A stretch of 64,000 nucleotides of DNA from Neokomagataea anthophila. Its GTDB lineage: Bacteria; Pseudomonadota; Alphaproteobacteria; Acetobacterales; Acetobacteraceae. Below, piece by piece: positions 47,220-56,813 of this stretch. The stretch covers positions 124,001 through 188,000 of the forward strand of contig NZ_JAGRQH010000003.1 of the NCBI RefSeq assembly GCF_018122595.1, written 5' to 3'. The first letter of the stretch is position 1, and the number at the start of each line of letters is the position of its first letter. Under the pieces are notes generated by a model that saw only the letters and a program-made list of their open reading frames with translations, was not told where the DNA came from and searched no databases. The position numbers were made by a program, and so were the translations under genes.

Positions 47220-48323
47220 TCAGCTGGGGAGAACTAGGCCGTCTTTCACGGATAAAAATGCAGCATGATCATGAAGGGGGCCGAAAGAATGATGGTCTGT
47301 GCCGGTCATAAGGACCAGTGACTGGCGGTGTTTTAGGGTTTCTAACAATGCATTGCGGCGTATTTCGTCTAAATGGACTAAGGGTTCATCAAGTAATAAG
47401 GCCGGGGCTTGGCCGCGTAGGCTGGCGATAAGATCGGCATGCGCCAGAATAATGCCTGTGAGCAGTGCGCGTTGTTGACCGCTGCTAGAGAGGTGAGCGG
47501 GTCGTGCTGTGGCTTTGTCGGAAAGTAATAAATCGGCACGATGTGCGCCATGTGAGGTTAAGCGTTGCTCACGGTCTGTTATGCGAGATGCTTTAAGCTG
47601 TGCGCGCAGTGTTTCCTCGACCTTTAAGGCTGGGGCTATTTTGAGGTGTTGAGCAATACGGCAATCAAGGCCGAGGTAGCATTCTGGGAAGGCTGTATGA
47701 GAATTGCTTTGGGCATTCATATGCTCAATGAGGGCTAAACGGGACGCTGTTGCGGCTGTTGCATGTCTGGCGATGGAATCTTCAATCGCGTTGAGCCAGA
47801 GATCTGCGTGTGGTTGCTCTTGCAGGACGCGATTGCGGCTGGAGACAGAGCGATCATGTGCGGTGATTTCGCGGGCATGATCAGGTGTCAGGGCAATGAC
47901 CAAACGATCAAGAAAACGTCGCCGGCCGCTCGCTCCTTCTTGGAAAAGCCGATCCATTTGTGGAGTGAGCCATACGCAGCTGAAATACGGTGCGATAGCG
48001 GTTTGGGAGCGTACGGGGCGACCATCAATGTGGAAGTTGCGCCGCTGCTCGCTTTGTTTGGCGCCGGTGCCGATGCGGATTTGCTCGTTATGACTGCCGC
48101 TGAGTATTGCGGCGATACCCCACTCCTGAGCGTGTGTACGGCAGAGTTGTGGGAGCGGTGAGCCGCGTAATCCGCGGCCTGGTGACAGGAGCGATACAGC
48201 TTCCAGAAGATTGGTTTTCCCTGCCCCATTAGGGCCGGTGAAGACCGTAATGGGGTGAGATGGTGTCCAGTTTGCGCGTGTGTAGTTGCGAAAATCTGTC
48301 AGCGTGAGGCGTAGTAATTCCAA
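47220..48323 (-). CDS. recF: DNA replication and repair protein RecF
   Basis: ATP-binding SMC-like protein loading RecA at gaps. 367 residues: 'LLRLTLTDFRNYTRANWTPSHPITVFTGPNGAGKTNLLEAVSLLSPGRGLRGS' (Walker A), signature-like 'LSSGQQRALLTGIILAHADLIA' and Walker B 'PALLLDEPLVHLDEIRR'. The start codon is TTG at 48323, chosen because the standard N-terminus begins exactly there and the dnaN stop is only nine bases upstream. Confidence 0.95.
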   Translation of the reverse strand: MELLRLTLTDFRNYTRANWTPSHPITVFTGPNGAGKTNLLEAVSLLSPGRGLRGSPLPQLCRTHAQEWGIAAILSGSHNEQIRIGTGAKQSEQRRNFHIDGRPVRSQTAIAPYFSCVWLTPQMDRLFQEGASGRRRFLDRLVIALTPDHAREITAHDRSVSSRNRVLQEQPHADLWLNAIEDSIARHATAATASRLALIEHMNAQSNSHTAFPECYLGLDCRIAQHLKIAPALKVEETLRAQLKASRITDREQRLTSHGAHRADLLLSDKATARPAHLSSSGQQRALLTGIILAHADLIASLRGQAPALLLDEPLVHLDEIRRNALLETLKHRQSLVLMTGTDHHSFGPLHDHAAFLSVKDGLVLPS

Positions 48324-48332
48324 TGCAGGTTT

Positions 48333-49457
48333 TTACACCCGCATCGGCATCAGAACGTAGAGCGCTGCTGGGAAGCCTGTGTCCCGTACCAAGGTTGGGG
48401 CAGAGCTATCCGCAAATGCGAATTCAACTTCAACGTCAATTTGATCTGTAATATCGGTCAAGTAACGTGCTTGGAAGCCGATCTCAATGGGTGGCGCGTC
48501 GTAGGTGACGGTGTTCTCATCCAACTCTTCCTGAGCCACGCCTTGATCAGGGCTGATGGCTGAGAGTGTCAGCAAGTTGGTGGTGAGAGAGATTTTGATA
48601 GGGCGTGAGCGCTCAGTGCTGATGGCGGCAACGCGTGCGACAGAAGCTGCAAAATCTTTCTTGCCGACGCGGAGCAGACGGTCATTCCCTTTCGGGATAA
48701 CGCGCTCATATTCTGGGAAGGTGCCGTCGATCAGCTTGGATGTCAGTAGAACAGGCCCCGCCCCGAACTGAATGCGCGTGTCAGACAGGGAGATTTCAAT
48801 ATCGGCAGCGCCTTCATCCAGCAACTTACGCAGCTCATTGATGGTTTTGCGCGGGATAATAACGCCCGGCATGGATTGCGCACCTTCAGGAACATCGGCT
48901 TCCACGCGTGCAAGGCGGTGCCCATCTGTAGCAACGGCGCGTAATGTGGCTGTGGGGCCTGTACCAGCGACGTGGACGTAGATACCGTTCAGGTAGTAGC
49001 GCGTTTCTTCTGTGGAGATCGCAAATTTTGTGCGGTCAATCAGGCCTTTAAGCGTTGCCGCAGGGATGACAAAGCGGTGCGGCAGATCACCTGCAACCAT
49101 AGCTGGGAAGTCATCAACGGGCAGAACGTTCAAGCTCGTTGCAAAGCGGCCAGCGCGCAGCCCCAGCGGAGCATCACTTTCGGGGTGGCTGAACTCGATG
49201 GCTACACCGTCTGGCAGTTTACGGACGATTTCGAACAGCACTGATGCCGGTACGGTAGTGGAGCCGGGTGTTGGCCCTTCTGCGGCGACTTCTTCAACGA
49301 CCGCAATTTCCATATCGGTTGCTGTCAGGCGCAGCGTCCCATCGGCAAAACTCAGAAGAACGTTTGCCAAAATGGGAATGGTATTCCGCTTTTCTGCAAC
49401 GCCATGAATATGAGCGAGAGCACGTTGCAAGAGAGTGCGGTCAACCGTGAATTTCAT
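48333..49457 (-). CDS. dnaN: DNA polymerase III sliding clamp (beta subunit)
   Basis: Ring-shaped processivity factor. 374 residues made of three clamp domains; 'MKFTVDRTLLQRALAHIHGVAEKRNTIPILANVLL', 'FAISTEETRYYLNGIYVHV...LRAVATDGHRLA' and the terminal 'YVLMPMRV' (the MPMR motif) are diagnostic. It lies between dnaA and recF; holB (24525) encodes part of its loader. Confidence 0.98.
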   Translation of the reverse strand: MKFTVDRTLLQRALAHIHGVAEKRNTIPILANVLLSFADGTLRLTATDMEIAVVEEVAAEGPTPGSTTVPASVLFEIVRKLPDGVAIEFSHPESDAPLGLRAGRFATSLNVLPVDDFPAMVAGDLPHRFVIPAATLKGLIDRTKFAISTEETRYYLNGIYVHVAGTGPTATLRAVATDGHRLARVEADVPEGAQSMPGVIIPRKTINELRKLLDEGAADIEISLSDTRIQFGAGPVLLTSKLIDGTFPEYERVIPKGNDRLLRVGKKDFAASVARVAAISTERSRPIKISLTTNLLTLSAISPDQGVAQEELDENTVTYDAPPIEIGFQARYLTDITDQIDVEVEFAFADSSAPTLVRDTGFPAALYVLMPMRV

Positions 49458-49533
49458 TGTCTTTTTCCAGTGGATCAGCGGAAGGTCCAGAATGCCTTCT
49501 GTCTAGCAGAACGGCTAGCGCTGGGAAAGAGAG

Positions 49534-49554
49534 GCCGGGCTGGAATTGCCCGGC
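49534..49554 (-). terminator. hairpin after dnaA
   Basis: GCCGGGC (49534-49540) and GCCCGGC (49548-49554) form a seven-base GC stem 12 bases past the dnaA stop; on the minus strand CTCTCTTTCC follows, only moderately T-rich. Confidence 0.5.
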
Positions 49555-49565
49555 TCTATAAGTGC

Positions 49566-50984
49566 TTAGCCTTCAAGCATACGGCGCAGAAGTTCAACAT
49601 CTTCTGCGAATGAAGGGTCTTGTTCCATTAATTCAGCAACACGATTGACGGCGTGCATGACGGTCGTATGGTCGCGATTACCAAATTTACGGCCAATTTC
49701 AGGCAATGAACGGCTGGTGAGTTGTTTGGCTAAGAACATGGCCACCTGACGTGGTCGTGCAACGGCGCGTGCGCGGCGTGCGGAGGACATGTCCGTTAGG
49801 CGGATATTCCAGTGTTCAGCAACCTTGCGTTGGATTTCTTCAATCGTGACGCGGCGGTCATGCGCTTTCAGCATGTCCTTGAGGACATCCTGAGTGCTGT
49901 CGAGCGTGACTGGACGCCCAACCAAGTCGGCGTGTGCGATAAGGCGGTTTAAGGCCCCTTCGAGTTCGCGGACGTTGGTTGTGATTTTGTGCGCTAGATA
50001 TTCCAAAACCTTGGCCGGTACTGTGGTGCCGGAGGCTTTGGCTTTGGCTTCCAAAATCGAAATGCGCAGCTCAAATGTGGTGGCGTGAATATCGGCCACC
50101 ATACCGCAGCCGAGGCGGGTTCTTAGGCGATCTTCTAAGCCAGACAGATCAGACGGGCTTTTGTCCGCGCTGACAATGATCTGCCGACCTGCATCAACCA
50201 AGGCATTGAACGTATGGAAGAATTCTTCCTGCGTGTTGTCTTTGCCAATGAGGAACTGAAGATCATCAATCATGAGGACATCCACAGAGCGCAACTGCTC
50301 TTTGAATTCCATTGTCGATTGTGAACGGATCGCCGCGATGAAGCGGTACATAAACTTCTCAGCTGACATATAGGCCACTGAGACATTGCCGGTTTTGGTA
50401 AGCTCAGAGCCGATGGCATGCATGAGATGTGTTTTACCGAGGCCAACGCCACCATACAGGAATAATGGGTTAAACCCGGGGCTGGATGGTTTTTCGGCCA
50501 CACGGCGTGCACAGGCGTAAGCAAACTCATTTGGCTTACCAACGACAAAACTATCGAAGGTAAAACGAGCATCTAATGGAGCAGCAAGATCGCTACGGAC
50601 TTCTGGTGGAACGTCAGAGGTGCCCTGCTCTCCTGCTGGTGCAGCGCTATCGGTGCTGGGAGTAGGTTGTGCGTCAGAGGTGCTCTCAGCCATGCCGCGG
50701 CGTACGAGAAGCTCAATGTGCTGCACCTTTGGATATTCTGTGCGCCACAGAGACTTCAAGCGCTCTTCGTATTGGCTGCGAACCCAGTCACGCAAAAAGC
50801 GTGAGGGGAGAAAAAGGGTAAGTTCGTCGTCTTCAAGTGGTCCGAGAACGATTTGGCGTAGCCATGTGCCGTATTCGACCTCACCGACTTCACTCTTCAG
50901 TTTGTCGCGGACAATGTGCCAAGCGGCTTCAAGAGCGTGGTCGAAGGAGGCATTGGCGTCCAGATATTGTGCGTTTTCCACCAT
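49566..50984 (-). CDS. dnaA: chromosomal replication initiator DnaA
   Basis: AAA+ initiator binding DnaA boxes at oriC. About 472 residues: N-terminal domain I ('AAWHIVRDKLKSEVGEVEYGTWLRQIVLGPLEDDELTLFLPSRFLRDWV'), a Ser/Pro/Thr linker (about 100-135), AAA+ domain with 'NPLFLYGGVGLGKTHLMHAIGSEL' and 'DVLMIDDLQFLIGKDNTQEEFFHTFN', and domain IV 'RRARAVARPRQVAMFLAKQLTSRSLPEIGRKFGNRDHTTVMHAV'. The ATG at 50984 follows AGGAGG by five bases; a start five codons earlier overlaps that site. It is downstream of rpsT on the same strand. Confidence 0.98.
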   Translation of the reverse strand: MVENAQYLDANASFDHALEAAWHIVRDKLKSEVGEVEYGTWLRQIVLGPLEDDELTLFLPSRFLRDWVRSQYEERLKSLWRTEYPKVQHIELLVRRGMAESTSDAQPTPSTDSAAPAGEQGTSDVPPEVRSDLAAPLDARFTFDSFVVGKPNEFAYACARRVAEKPSSPGFNPLFLYGGVGLGKTHLMHAIGSELTKTGNVSVAYMSAEKFMYRFIAAIRSQSTMEFKEQLRSVDVLMIDDLQFLIGKDNTQEEFFHTFNALVDAGRQIIVSADKSPSDLSGLEDRLRTRLGCGMVADIHATTFELRISILEAKAKASGTTVPAKVLEYLAHKITTNVRELEGALNRLIAHADLVGRPVTLDSTQDVLKDMLKAHDRRVTIEEIQRKVAEHWNIRLTDMSSARRARAVARPRQVAMFLAKQLTSRSLPEIGRKFGNRDHTTVMHAVNRVAELMEQDPSFAEDVELLRRMLEG

Positions 50985-51321
50985 GATCCCTCCTTTCATT
51001 CTATGACCGTAGTTTTAAGACGGCGTCGTGCAGTGCTCAACGCCTGTGGCGTAGGAGCAGGAATTTATAACTGTGTTATGCGGGGCGCTTTTTAATACGG
51101 AGTGTGGCCTAGTGTTGTTGGGTCACGATATTCCGTGCGCTGATCTACTGATTCGTATCCCTTCAGGGTATGCCTGATGATGGAGCGAAGCAAGCATGAA
51201 GAGCGGGTTCAATACGCTATTCTGATAATGTGATCACAAGCCGCAAAAGCTAAAAAATTCCAAAAAAAGAACGCGCCCCCATACAGGGACGCGTCTTCCA
51301 CATCAGGTCCTGCCTGAAAGC
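50985..51321. other. dnaA-rpsT intergenic region
   Basis: About 340 bases without a convincing gene. On the minus strand TTGAGC/TAAAAC (17-bp spacing, around 51010-51040) is a possible dnaA promoter. The rpsT terminator lies at its right end. Scanning by eye found no perfect TTATCCACA boxes inside; an A-rich tract (51246-51270) belongs to the terminator. Whether the origin lies here cannot be decided from sequence alone. Confidence 0.5.
51261..51294 (-). terminator. rpsT intrinsic terminator
   Basis: On the minus strand ACGCG-T-CCC pairs with GGG-G-CGCGT (eight pairs, one mismatch) and is followed by TTCTTTTTTT, 28 bases past the rpsT stop. Confidence 0.85.
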
Positions 51322-51591
51322 TTAGGCTGTTGCCAGAGCCTTGATGCGTGCTGACAAGCGGGAGAGCTTGCGGCTGATGGTGTTCTTAGCCACTACGCCC
51401 TTGCCTGCTGCACGCTGCATTTCTGGCTGTGCTGCGCGGAATGCTTCTGCAGCTGCGGTTTTGTCGCCGCTCAGGATTGCGCTTTCGACTTTCTTAACGA
51501 AGGTACGCATACGGGAAACGCGAGCAACGTTACGAACGCGGCGCTTTTCGTTTTGACGGATGCGCTTACGGGCTGAAGCTGTATTTGCCAT
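51322..51591 (-). CDS. rpsT: 30S ribosomal protein S20
   Basis: 89 residues, basic: '[38 protein letters not shown]' and '[32 protein letters not shown]' match S20, a primary 16S rRNA binder. It has its own promoter and terminator. The rpsT-dnaA neighbourhood is common in alphaproteobacteria. Confidence 0.98.
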   Translation of the reverse strand: MANTASARKRIRQNEKRRVRNVARVSRMRTFVKKVESAILSGDKTAAAEAFRAAQPEMQRAAGKGVVAKNTISRKLSRLSARIKALATA

Positions 51592-51638
51592 GGATCTTTC
51601 GGTTTCGGTTCTAAGGTGTCTCAGAAAATGATTGGCGG

Positions 51639-51667
51639 GGTCTACTCCGCCTAGCGAGATACGTCAA
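51639..51667 (-). promoter_or_regulatory. probable rpsT promoter
   Basis: On the minus strand TTGACG (51662-51667) and TAGACC (51639-51644) are 17 bp apart, about 50 bases before the rpsT ATG. A perfect DnaA box lies 19 bp upstream of the -35. Confidence 0.5.
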
Positions 51668-51685
51668 GTATTTTACACAGATTGC

Positions 51686-51694
51686 TGTGGATAA
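51686..51694 (-). promoter_or_regulatory. perfect DnaA box
   Basis: TTATCCACA on the minus strand, exactly the strong DnaA-binding consensus, lies between the mutM stop and the rpsT promoter. A single box may be chance, part of an origin, or a regulatory site. Confidence 0.5.
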
Positions 51695-51699
51695 GCTGG

Positions 51700-52530
51700 T
51701 TATTTTTGACAGGATGGGCAGTAGAAGGTGGATCGCCCCGACTGAACGAGCCGCGCTATGGGTGTTGTGCTACAACTGCGACATGGCTCATTTTCACGGC
51801 CATAGACGTGGTGCAGGTCTTGATATCCGCCACGTGTTCCGTCGGCTTGAACATAATCCCGCAAAGAAGAGCCGCCGGATGCAATAGCCGCATCTAAAAT
51901 TATACGAATGTTATGTGCGAGTGATTCGGCTTCTGTCTCTGTAAGGCTGCCCGCTGTACGAGTGGGGTGGATTCGAGATTGGAAGAGTGCTTCGCAGACA
52001 TAAATATTTCCCAAGCCCGCAATAAAGCGCTGATCAAGGAGCGCTGTTTTGATGGGGGTGCGTTTTTTGAGAAAAACGTCTTGGAGATACCGTCCGGTTA
52101 GAGCGTCTGAGAGAGGTTCTATGCCCAGTTTATGCAGGAGCATGTGCTGCTCTTCATCTGCTGTTGGGACAAGGTCAATAGCGCCGAAACGTCGTGGGTC
52201 CACGAATCCGATACGAGTGCCGCCATCACTTTCAATGACAACATGTTCATGGCGCGGTGGTGCTGTATTTTGTCCCCTCACCCCAATAAGCATGCGGCCT
52301 GACATGCCAAGGTGAAATAAAACGCTCCAATTATTTTCGAGGCGCATGAGAATATATTTCGCGCGTCGATGAAACGAAATGACCGTTTGATGGAGCATTT
52401 CTTGCTGAAGATTGGCAGGAAACGGCCATCTAAGGTCGTGGCGATTGAGGGTAACCTGCGCGATGCGCTGCCCCTCTAGGGCGGTGCGCAAACCACGCAT
52501 GACGGTTTCAACTTCGGGAAGCTCTGGCAT
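51700..52530 (-). CDS. mutM: formamidopyrimidine-DNA glycosylase
   Basis: Removes 8-oxoguanine and formamidopyrimidines. 276 residues: 'MPELPEVETVMRGLRTAL' (Pro2 nucleophile, Glu3), 'LFHLGMSGRMLI', the H2TH 'IKTALLDQRFIAGLGNIYVCEALFQSRIHPTRTAGSLT' and a C-terminal zinc finger 'VYGRENEPCRSCSTTPIARLVQSGRSTFYCPSCQK' with all four cysteines. It is divergent from ubiE with 30 bases between starts. Confidence 0.97.
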   Translation of the reverse strand: MPELPEVETVMRGLRTALEGQRIAQVTLNRHDLRWPFPANLQQEMLHQTVISFHRRAKYILMRLENNWSVLFHLGMSGRMLIGVRGQNTAPPRHEHVVIESDGGTRIGFVDPRRFGAIDLVPTADEEQHMLLHKLGIEPLSDALTGRYLQDVFLKKRTPIKTALLDQRFIAGLGNIYVCEALFQSRIHPTRTAGSLTETEAESLAHNIRIILDAAIASGGSSLRDYVQADGTRGGYQDLHHVYGRENEPCRSCSTTPIARLVQSGRSTFYCPSCQK

Positions 52531-52560
52531 GATGGCTCACAACGCTATATCGATTGCTTC

Positions 52561-53361
52561 ATGACCGATAGAGCCCATGACGCTGCTGCGTTCACTTCTG
52601 CTGCTGATCCGAGCTTCGATCATGCGGAAGATACCACTGATTTTGGCTATCGTAGCGTGCCGCGCGCGCAGAAAAAGACGATGGTTCGTGAAGTGTTTGA
52701 AAGTGTTGCCGGTAAATATGATGTCATGAATGATGTCATGTCACTTGGTATTCACCGTGTTTGGAAACGTATTCTCATTAGCCAACTGAACCCACGTCCG
52801 GGTTTGAAGTTGTTGGATTTGGCTGGTGGTACGGGTGATATTACGTTTGGCTGGGCGCGTGCTGGCGGTGGCCCTGCTATTTTGTCTGACATTAATCCTG
52901 CCATGCTGGATGTGGGCCGTGATCGCGCCATCAAAGCGGGCCTGATTGGTCAAGTGGAATGCTGTGTTGTTGATGCGGAATCCATCCCCCTCCCCGACCG
53001 TTCCGTAGACCGCGTTACGATGGCATTCGGCTTGCGTAACTGTACGGATAAAAACGCCGTTCTGCGTGAGGTGCGTCGCGTATTGAAGCCGGGTGGCCGT
53101 TTCTTCTGCTTGGAGTTCTCACGTGTTGAGGTCGCCGCTTTGGCGCCGATTTATGACGCGTGGTCGTTCAAGGTTTTGCCCCGTATGGGCAAAGTGGTGG
53201 CCGGTGATGCCGAGAGCTATCAGTATCTGGCGGAAAGCATTCGCATGTTCCCAGATCAAGAGACGCTTGCGCAGATGATGCGTGACGCGGGGCTTGAGCA
53301 GGTCAAATATCAAAACCTTTCTGGTGGTATTGCCGCCATTCACTCAGGTTGGCGTCTGTAA
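52561..53361 (+). CDS. ubiE: demethylmenaquinone/2-methoxy-benzoquinol C-methyltransferase UbiE
   Basis: C-methylation step of ubiquinone synthesis. 266 residues: 'VREVFESVAGKYDVMNDVMSLGIHRVWKR', motif I 'LLDLAGGTGDITFGWA', 'VDAESIPLPDRSVDRVTMAFGLRNCTDKNAVLREVRRVLKPGGRFFCLEFSRV', 'YDAWSFKVLPRMGKVVAGDAESYQYLAESIRMFPDQETLAQMM' and the final 'GGIAAIHSGWRL'. An N-terminal extension of about 35 residues precedes the domain. There is no clear ribosome-binding site. The stop overlaps the coaBC start. Confidence 0.97.
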   Translation: MTDRAHDAAAFTSAADPSFDHAEDTTDFGYRSVPRAQKKTMVREVFESVAGKYDVMNDVMSLGIHRVWKRILISQLNPRPGLKLLDLAGGTGDITFGWARAGGGPAILSDINPAMLDVGRDRAIKAGLIGQVECCVVDAESIPLPDRSVDRVTMAFGLRNCTDKNAVLREVRRVLKPGGRFFCLEFSRVEVAALAPIYDAWSFKVLPRMGKVVAGDAESYQYLAESIRMFPDQETLAQMMRDAGLEQVKYQNLSGGIAAIHSGWRL

Positions 53362-54545
53362 TGATGAAACGTGTACTGCTGATCGTTGGGGGGGGGATTG
53401 CCGCGTATAAGGCGCTGGATGTTATCCGCCTCTTGCGTGCGGAGGGCGTATCCGTCCGACCGGTTATGACCAGCAGTGCAAAAGAATTTGTTACACCATT
53501 GAGCTTAGAAGCGTTGGCGGGAGAGCGTGTGCATGATGTGCTCTTTGCGCCAACGCAGGAAAGTGAAATTGGGCATATTCGCCTTGCCCGTGATGCGGAC
53601 GTGGTTTTGGTGTGTCCGGCTTCGGCGAATCTTATGGCGCGTATGGCGCATGGGTTGGCTGATGATTTGGCCACCACATTGCTACTGGCGACGACAGTAC
53701 CGATTGTCGTGGCTCCTGCAATGAATGTACGCATGTGGGAGCATGCTGCAACGCAAGCAAATATCGCGCAGCTTATAGAGCGTGGCGTGCAGTTTGTCGG
53801 TCCAGATAACGGCAGCATGGCATGTGGCGAAGTGGGTATGGGGCGTTTGAGCGCGCCAGAGGCTATTTGTCGCGCTGTATTGGCCGTTATGAAACGAGAT
53901 AACGCTTTGCAGGGAAAGCGTGTTTTGGTCACGGCAGGGCCAACACGGGAGCCTCTGGATCCGGTCCGTTTTTTATCGAACCATTCATCGGGTAAGCAAG
54001 GTTATGCCATTGCTGAGGCATTAGTTGCACGTGGTGCGGATGTTGTGTTGGTGAGTGGCCCTGTTTCCTTGCCAGCGCCGCGTGGTGTGACCCGTATATC
54101 GGTTGAAACGGCGGATGAGATGTTGAGTGCCTGTACTCACAATCTCTCGGTGGATGCGGCAATTTGTACGGCTGCGGTGAGTGATTGGCGAGCAAAAGCA
54201 GCGGCAGATCAAAAGATTAAGAAGACTGGTGCCCCGCCGGTCCTAGAACTTTCTGAAAATCCGGATATTTTGGCCAGTATATGCCGTCATGAGCAGCGCC
54301 CTGCTTTGGTCGTGGGCTTTGCCGCGGAGACAGAAACCGTCTTGCAGCACGCTACGGCAAAGCGTCTTCGTAAGGGGTGTGATTGGCTCGTGGCAAATGA
54401 TGTTAGCACGGGCGTGTTCGGTGCGGACCATAACCGCGTGACGTTGTTGACTGCGCGTGGTGCCGCAGAATGGCCGCAAATGAGCAAGCGCGCCGTTGGT
54501 GAGCGTCTTGCGGAAGAGATTGTGCAGTTCTTCAACCTTCCATAG
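53361..54545 (+). CDS. coaBC: bifunctional phosphopantothenoylcysteine decarboxylase/synthetase
   Basis: Two consecutive steps of coenzyme A synthesis. The N-terminal CoaC flavoprotein has '[18 protein letters not shown]', catalytic His in '[38 protein letters not shown]', 'APAMNVRMW' and the Cys of '[14 protein letters not shown]'. The CoaB half begins '[34 protein letters not shown]' and has '[18 protein letters not shown]'. About 394 residues. ATG at 53361 overlaps the ubiE TAA (TAATG); a second ATG follows directly. dut lies 30 bases downstream. Confidence 0.96.
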   Translation: MMKRVLLIVGGGIAAYKALDVIRLLRAEGVSVRPVMTSSAKEFVTPLSLEALAGERVHDVLFAPTQESEIGHIRLARDADVVLVCPASANLMARMAHGLADDLATTLLLATTVPIVVAPAMNVRMWEHAATQANIAQLIERGVQFVGPDNGSMACGEVGMGRLSAPEAICRAVLAVMKRDNALQGKRVLVTAGPTREPLDPVRFLSNHSSGKQGYAIAEALVARGADVVLVSGPVSLPAPRGVTRISVETADEMLSACTHNLSVDAAICTAAVSDWRAKAAADQKIKKTGAPPVLELSENPDILASICRHEQRPALVVGFAAETETVLQHATAKRLRKGCDWLVANDVSTGVFGADHNRVTLLTARGAAEWPQMSKRAVGERLAEEIVQFFNLP

Positions 54546-54575
54546 CGGTGCCACTTCAGGATAAAAGGTTGGATT

Positions 54576-55031
54576 ATGACTTCAGAACCAATTGATGTTG
54601 CGATCACACGCCTCCCCCATGCGGAAGGCTTGCCGTTGCCCTCTTATGCCACGCAGGGTGCTGCGGGCTTTGACTTTTTAGCGGCCGTTCATGAGCCACT
54701 GACGATTGAACCGGGCGCACGTGTCCTCGTGCCTACGGGGCTTTGTATGGCGCTACCCGCTGGATATGAATTACAGATCCGCCCACGTTCTGGCTTGGCG
54801 TTAAAGCATGGCATTACGCTGCCGAACACACCGGGTACCATTGATGAAGACTACCGTGGTGAAGTGCGGGTAATCGTCATGAATGCTGGCGCGGAACCAT
54901 TTGTTGTTGAACGCGGCATGCGGATCGCTCAAGGTGTTTTAGCGCCTGTTGTGCGGTTGCGTTGGCAAGCGGTTGAGACGCTGGACGAAACAACACGTGG
55001 CACGGGTGGTTTTGGCAGTACTGGTCAGTAA
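54576..55031 (+). CDS. dut: dUTP diphosphatase
   Basis: Hydrolyses dUTP to dUMP, limiting uracil in DNA and feeding thymidylate synthesis. 151 residues with the five trimeric dUTPase motifs: 'AAGFDFLAA', '[13 protein letters not shown]', '[17 protein letters not shown]', '[11 protein letters not shown]' and the C-terminal '[10 protein letters not shown]'. AAAGG lies seven bases before the ATG. The coaBC-dut order is widespread. Confidence 0.97.
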   Translation: MTSEPIDVAITRLPHAEGLPLPSYATQGAAGFDFLAAVHEPLTIEPGARVLVPTGLCMALPAGYELQIRPRSGLALKHGITLPNTPGTIDEDYRGEVRVIVMNAGAEPFVVERGMRIAQGVLAPVVRLRWQAVETLDETTRGTGGFGSTGQ

Positions 55032-55166
55032 TACGTAGGCCAAGAGCATAAGGTAATAACAAGGCAGAGTGATGGATCAACCCGTTGTCATGTTAACGGT
55101 GTATAAGAGGCCCTATCGGGTTGGTCATTGCCCTGCTGTGCGCGTTCAAAATCAAGGATGCGGGTC

Positions 55167-56813
55167 ATGGCGGTAACGTCTCTGACGTTGCCTCTGCGTG
55201 TTTTGCGCCGTTGGCAACAACGCACGAGTGCGCTGGAACTGGCCCTCCTCGTTCTCATGGTTGCGTTGGCGCTTGCTTTAACGCCTGAGCATGTGAGGCC
55301 GGTTCATTTTGCTGGATATGTCTCAGATACGGGGACGTTAGGGCGTAATATTGGTCTGACATTGCTGCGCGTAGTCGCGGTGTTTGTCTTTGGTATTCTT
55401 CTGTCCCTGCTGCTTTCAGGCTTAGCGTGTCGTTTCCGTTGGTTTCGACGGATATTGATACCGTTTTTGTCTGTGGCGCGGGCGGTGCCGGGCCTTGGCC
55501 TGATTGGGCTCATGGCGTTTGTTTTGCCATCGGGTTGGGCAATTATTACGGTTGCTGTTTTTAATATGCTCTGGCGCGTGACAACGGCGATTATGGATGG
55601 GACGGACAACGTCCCACCAGCACTGGATACCGTGGCGCGTGGCCTTGCCATGACGGCGTGGCAGCGTTTCTGGCGGGTGAGCTTTCCGGTTTCTATTCCT
55701 TTAGCGGCTGATTTGTTTTCGCGTTCTGTGCCCGGTGTGTGGTTTCGCCTTTTGGGAGCCGAGGCAGGTCTCTGCTTTATCGCCGGTGGGCGTGGAAATG
55801 GTGTTGGTGCTTACGCTTTAGAGCAGGTTTTGGCCGGGCGGTGGAGCGCGTTGCTGTGTGCTCTTTTAGGCTGTGTCGGGCTTATTATCCTCATTCAACA
55901 GATATGTGTTGCTCCATTGTTAGGATGGGCTGAGCGCTACCGTTTGGGTACCGGGCGTGTTGAGGTAGCAGCATCGCCACGGTCTTGGCTGCTCCGCTTG
56001 TGGCGGAATAGGCCGTTTCTTAGTCAGTTGAGCGAGGCGGTGCACGAGAGCGTGGCTGCTGTTGGAAACTGGCGTTTGGGTGGGGTATCGCGTGAGCGTA
56101 ATGTTGAAATGCGGATTGATCGGCAGCATTTCCGTGCCGTGCTGCCAGGTTTAGCCGTCGCGTTTTTTGGCGCAGTTCTCCTGCGGCATGTGCCGTCTCT
56201 CCCTGTACGTGTTGCTGTTATGGAAATGGGGCTGACCTTTATTCATGTATCTGTAGCCCTAGTATTGTGCTTGATGGTCTGGCTGCCAGTGGGGCTTGTG
56301 GTTGCATCTTACCGCTTGAAAAATGGTCGTATTGAGCGGATGGTGATGAACAGTTTGGTCTTGTTCCCTGTTATTTTATTATATCCGTTTTTTGATCTTT
56401 TGGGGCTGACAAACCCCATTTTGCTTTTGTGCTTGGGAGGCTTGGGCCTTTATGGGCGTACGGTTTTAGATGCGGTACGGGCTATTCCAGCGCCTTTGGT
56501 GCAAACGGCACAAGGGTTAGGTGTTAAAGGTTTGCTGTTGTGGAAACGCTTGGTCCTTCCAGCAACGGTGGCGGATATTGCTGGTGGTCTTTTGCTCGCG
56601 GTGGCGCCGCTGTGGAACGCTGTCATTGTTGCGGAATCCTTGGCATCATCAGGGCATGGGTTGGGTCGTGCATTGGTTGCGGCTGTATTGGTCGGTGACC
56701 TTCATGCGCAGATCTTATTTTTAATGTTGCTGACTTTGCTCTCTATGCTGTTTGATCGTCTGATCCTTCAGCCCCTCGCGGTATATGCCGCTCAGAAATA
56801 TGCGTTCCGATGA
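55167..56813 (+). CDS. ABC transporter permease, two fused domains
   Basis: About 548 residues with some 11-12 membrane helices in two halves, each a BPD_transp_1-like unit of the nitrate/sulfonate/taurine type: first 'LSVARAVPGLGLIGLMAFVLPSGWAIITVAVFNMLWRVTTAIMDGTDNVPPALDTVARGLAMTAWQRFWRVSFPVSIPLAADLF', second 'VRAIPAPLVQTAQGLGVKGLLLWKRLVLPATVADIAGGLLLA'. Both hold the EAA-type loop that docks on the ATPase. ATG at 55167 follows AGGA by eight bases; the frame is open from 55128. It overlaps the ATPase gene (ATGA). No periplasmic binding-protein gene is nearby, so the substrate is unknown. Confidence 0.82.
   Translation: MAVTSLTLPLRVLRRWQQRTSALELALLVLMVALALALTPEHVRPVHFAGYVSDTGTLGRNIGLTLLRVVAVFVFGILLSLLLSGLACRFRWFRRILIPFLSVARAVPGLGLIGLMAFVLPSGWAIITVAVFNMLWRVTTAIMDGTDNVPPALDTVARGLAMTAWQRFWRVSFPVSIPLAADLFSRSVPGVWFRLLGAEAGLCFIAGGRGNGVGAYALEQVLAGRWSALLCALLGCVGLIILIQQICVAPLLGWAERYRLGTGRVEVAASPRSWLLRLWRNRPFLSQLSEAVHESVAAVGNWRLGGVSRERNVEMRIDRQHFRAVLPGLAVAFFGAVLLRHVPSLPVRVAVMEMGLTFIHVSVALVLCLMVWLPVGLVVASYRLKNGRIERMVMNSLVLFPVILLYPFFDLLGLTNPILLLCLGGLGLYGRTVLDAVRAIPAPLVQTAQGLGVKGLLLWKRLVLPATVADIAGGLLLAVAPLWNAVIVAESLASSGHGLGRALVAAVLVGDLHAQILFLMLLTLLSMLFDRLILQPLAVYAAQKYAFR

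Noticed and set aside
53303-53932. 209-codon open frame antisense to ubiE/coaBC
   Set aside because: Opposite conserved CoaBC active-site codons, Ser/Arg/Thr-biased composition, no ribosome-binding site.
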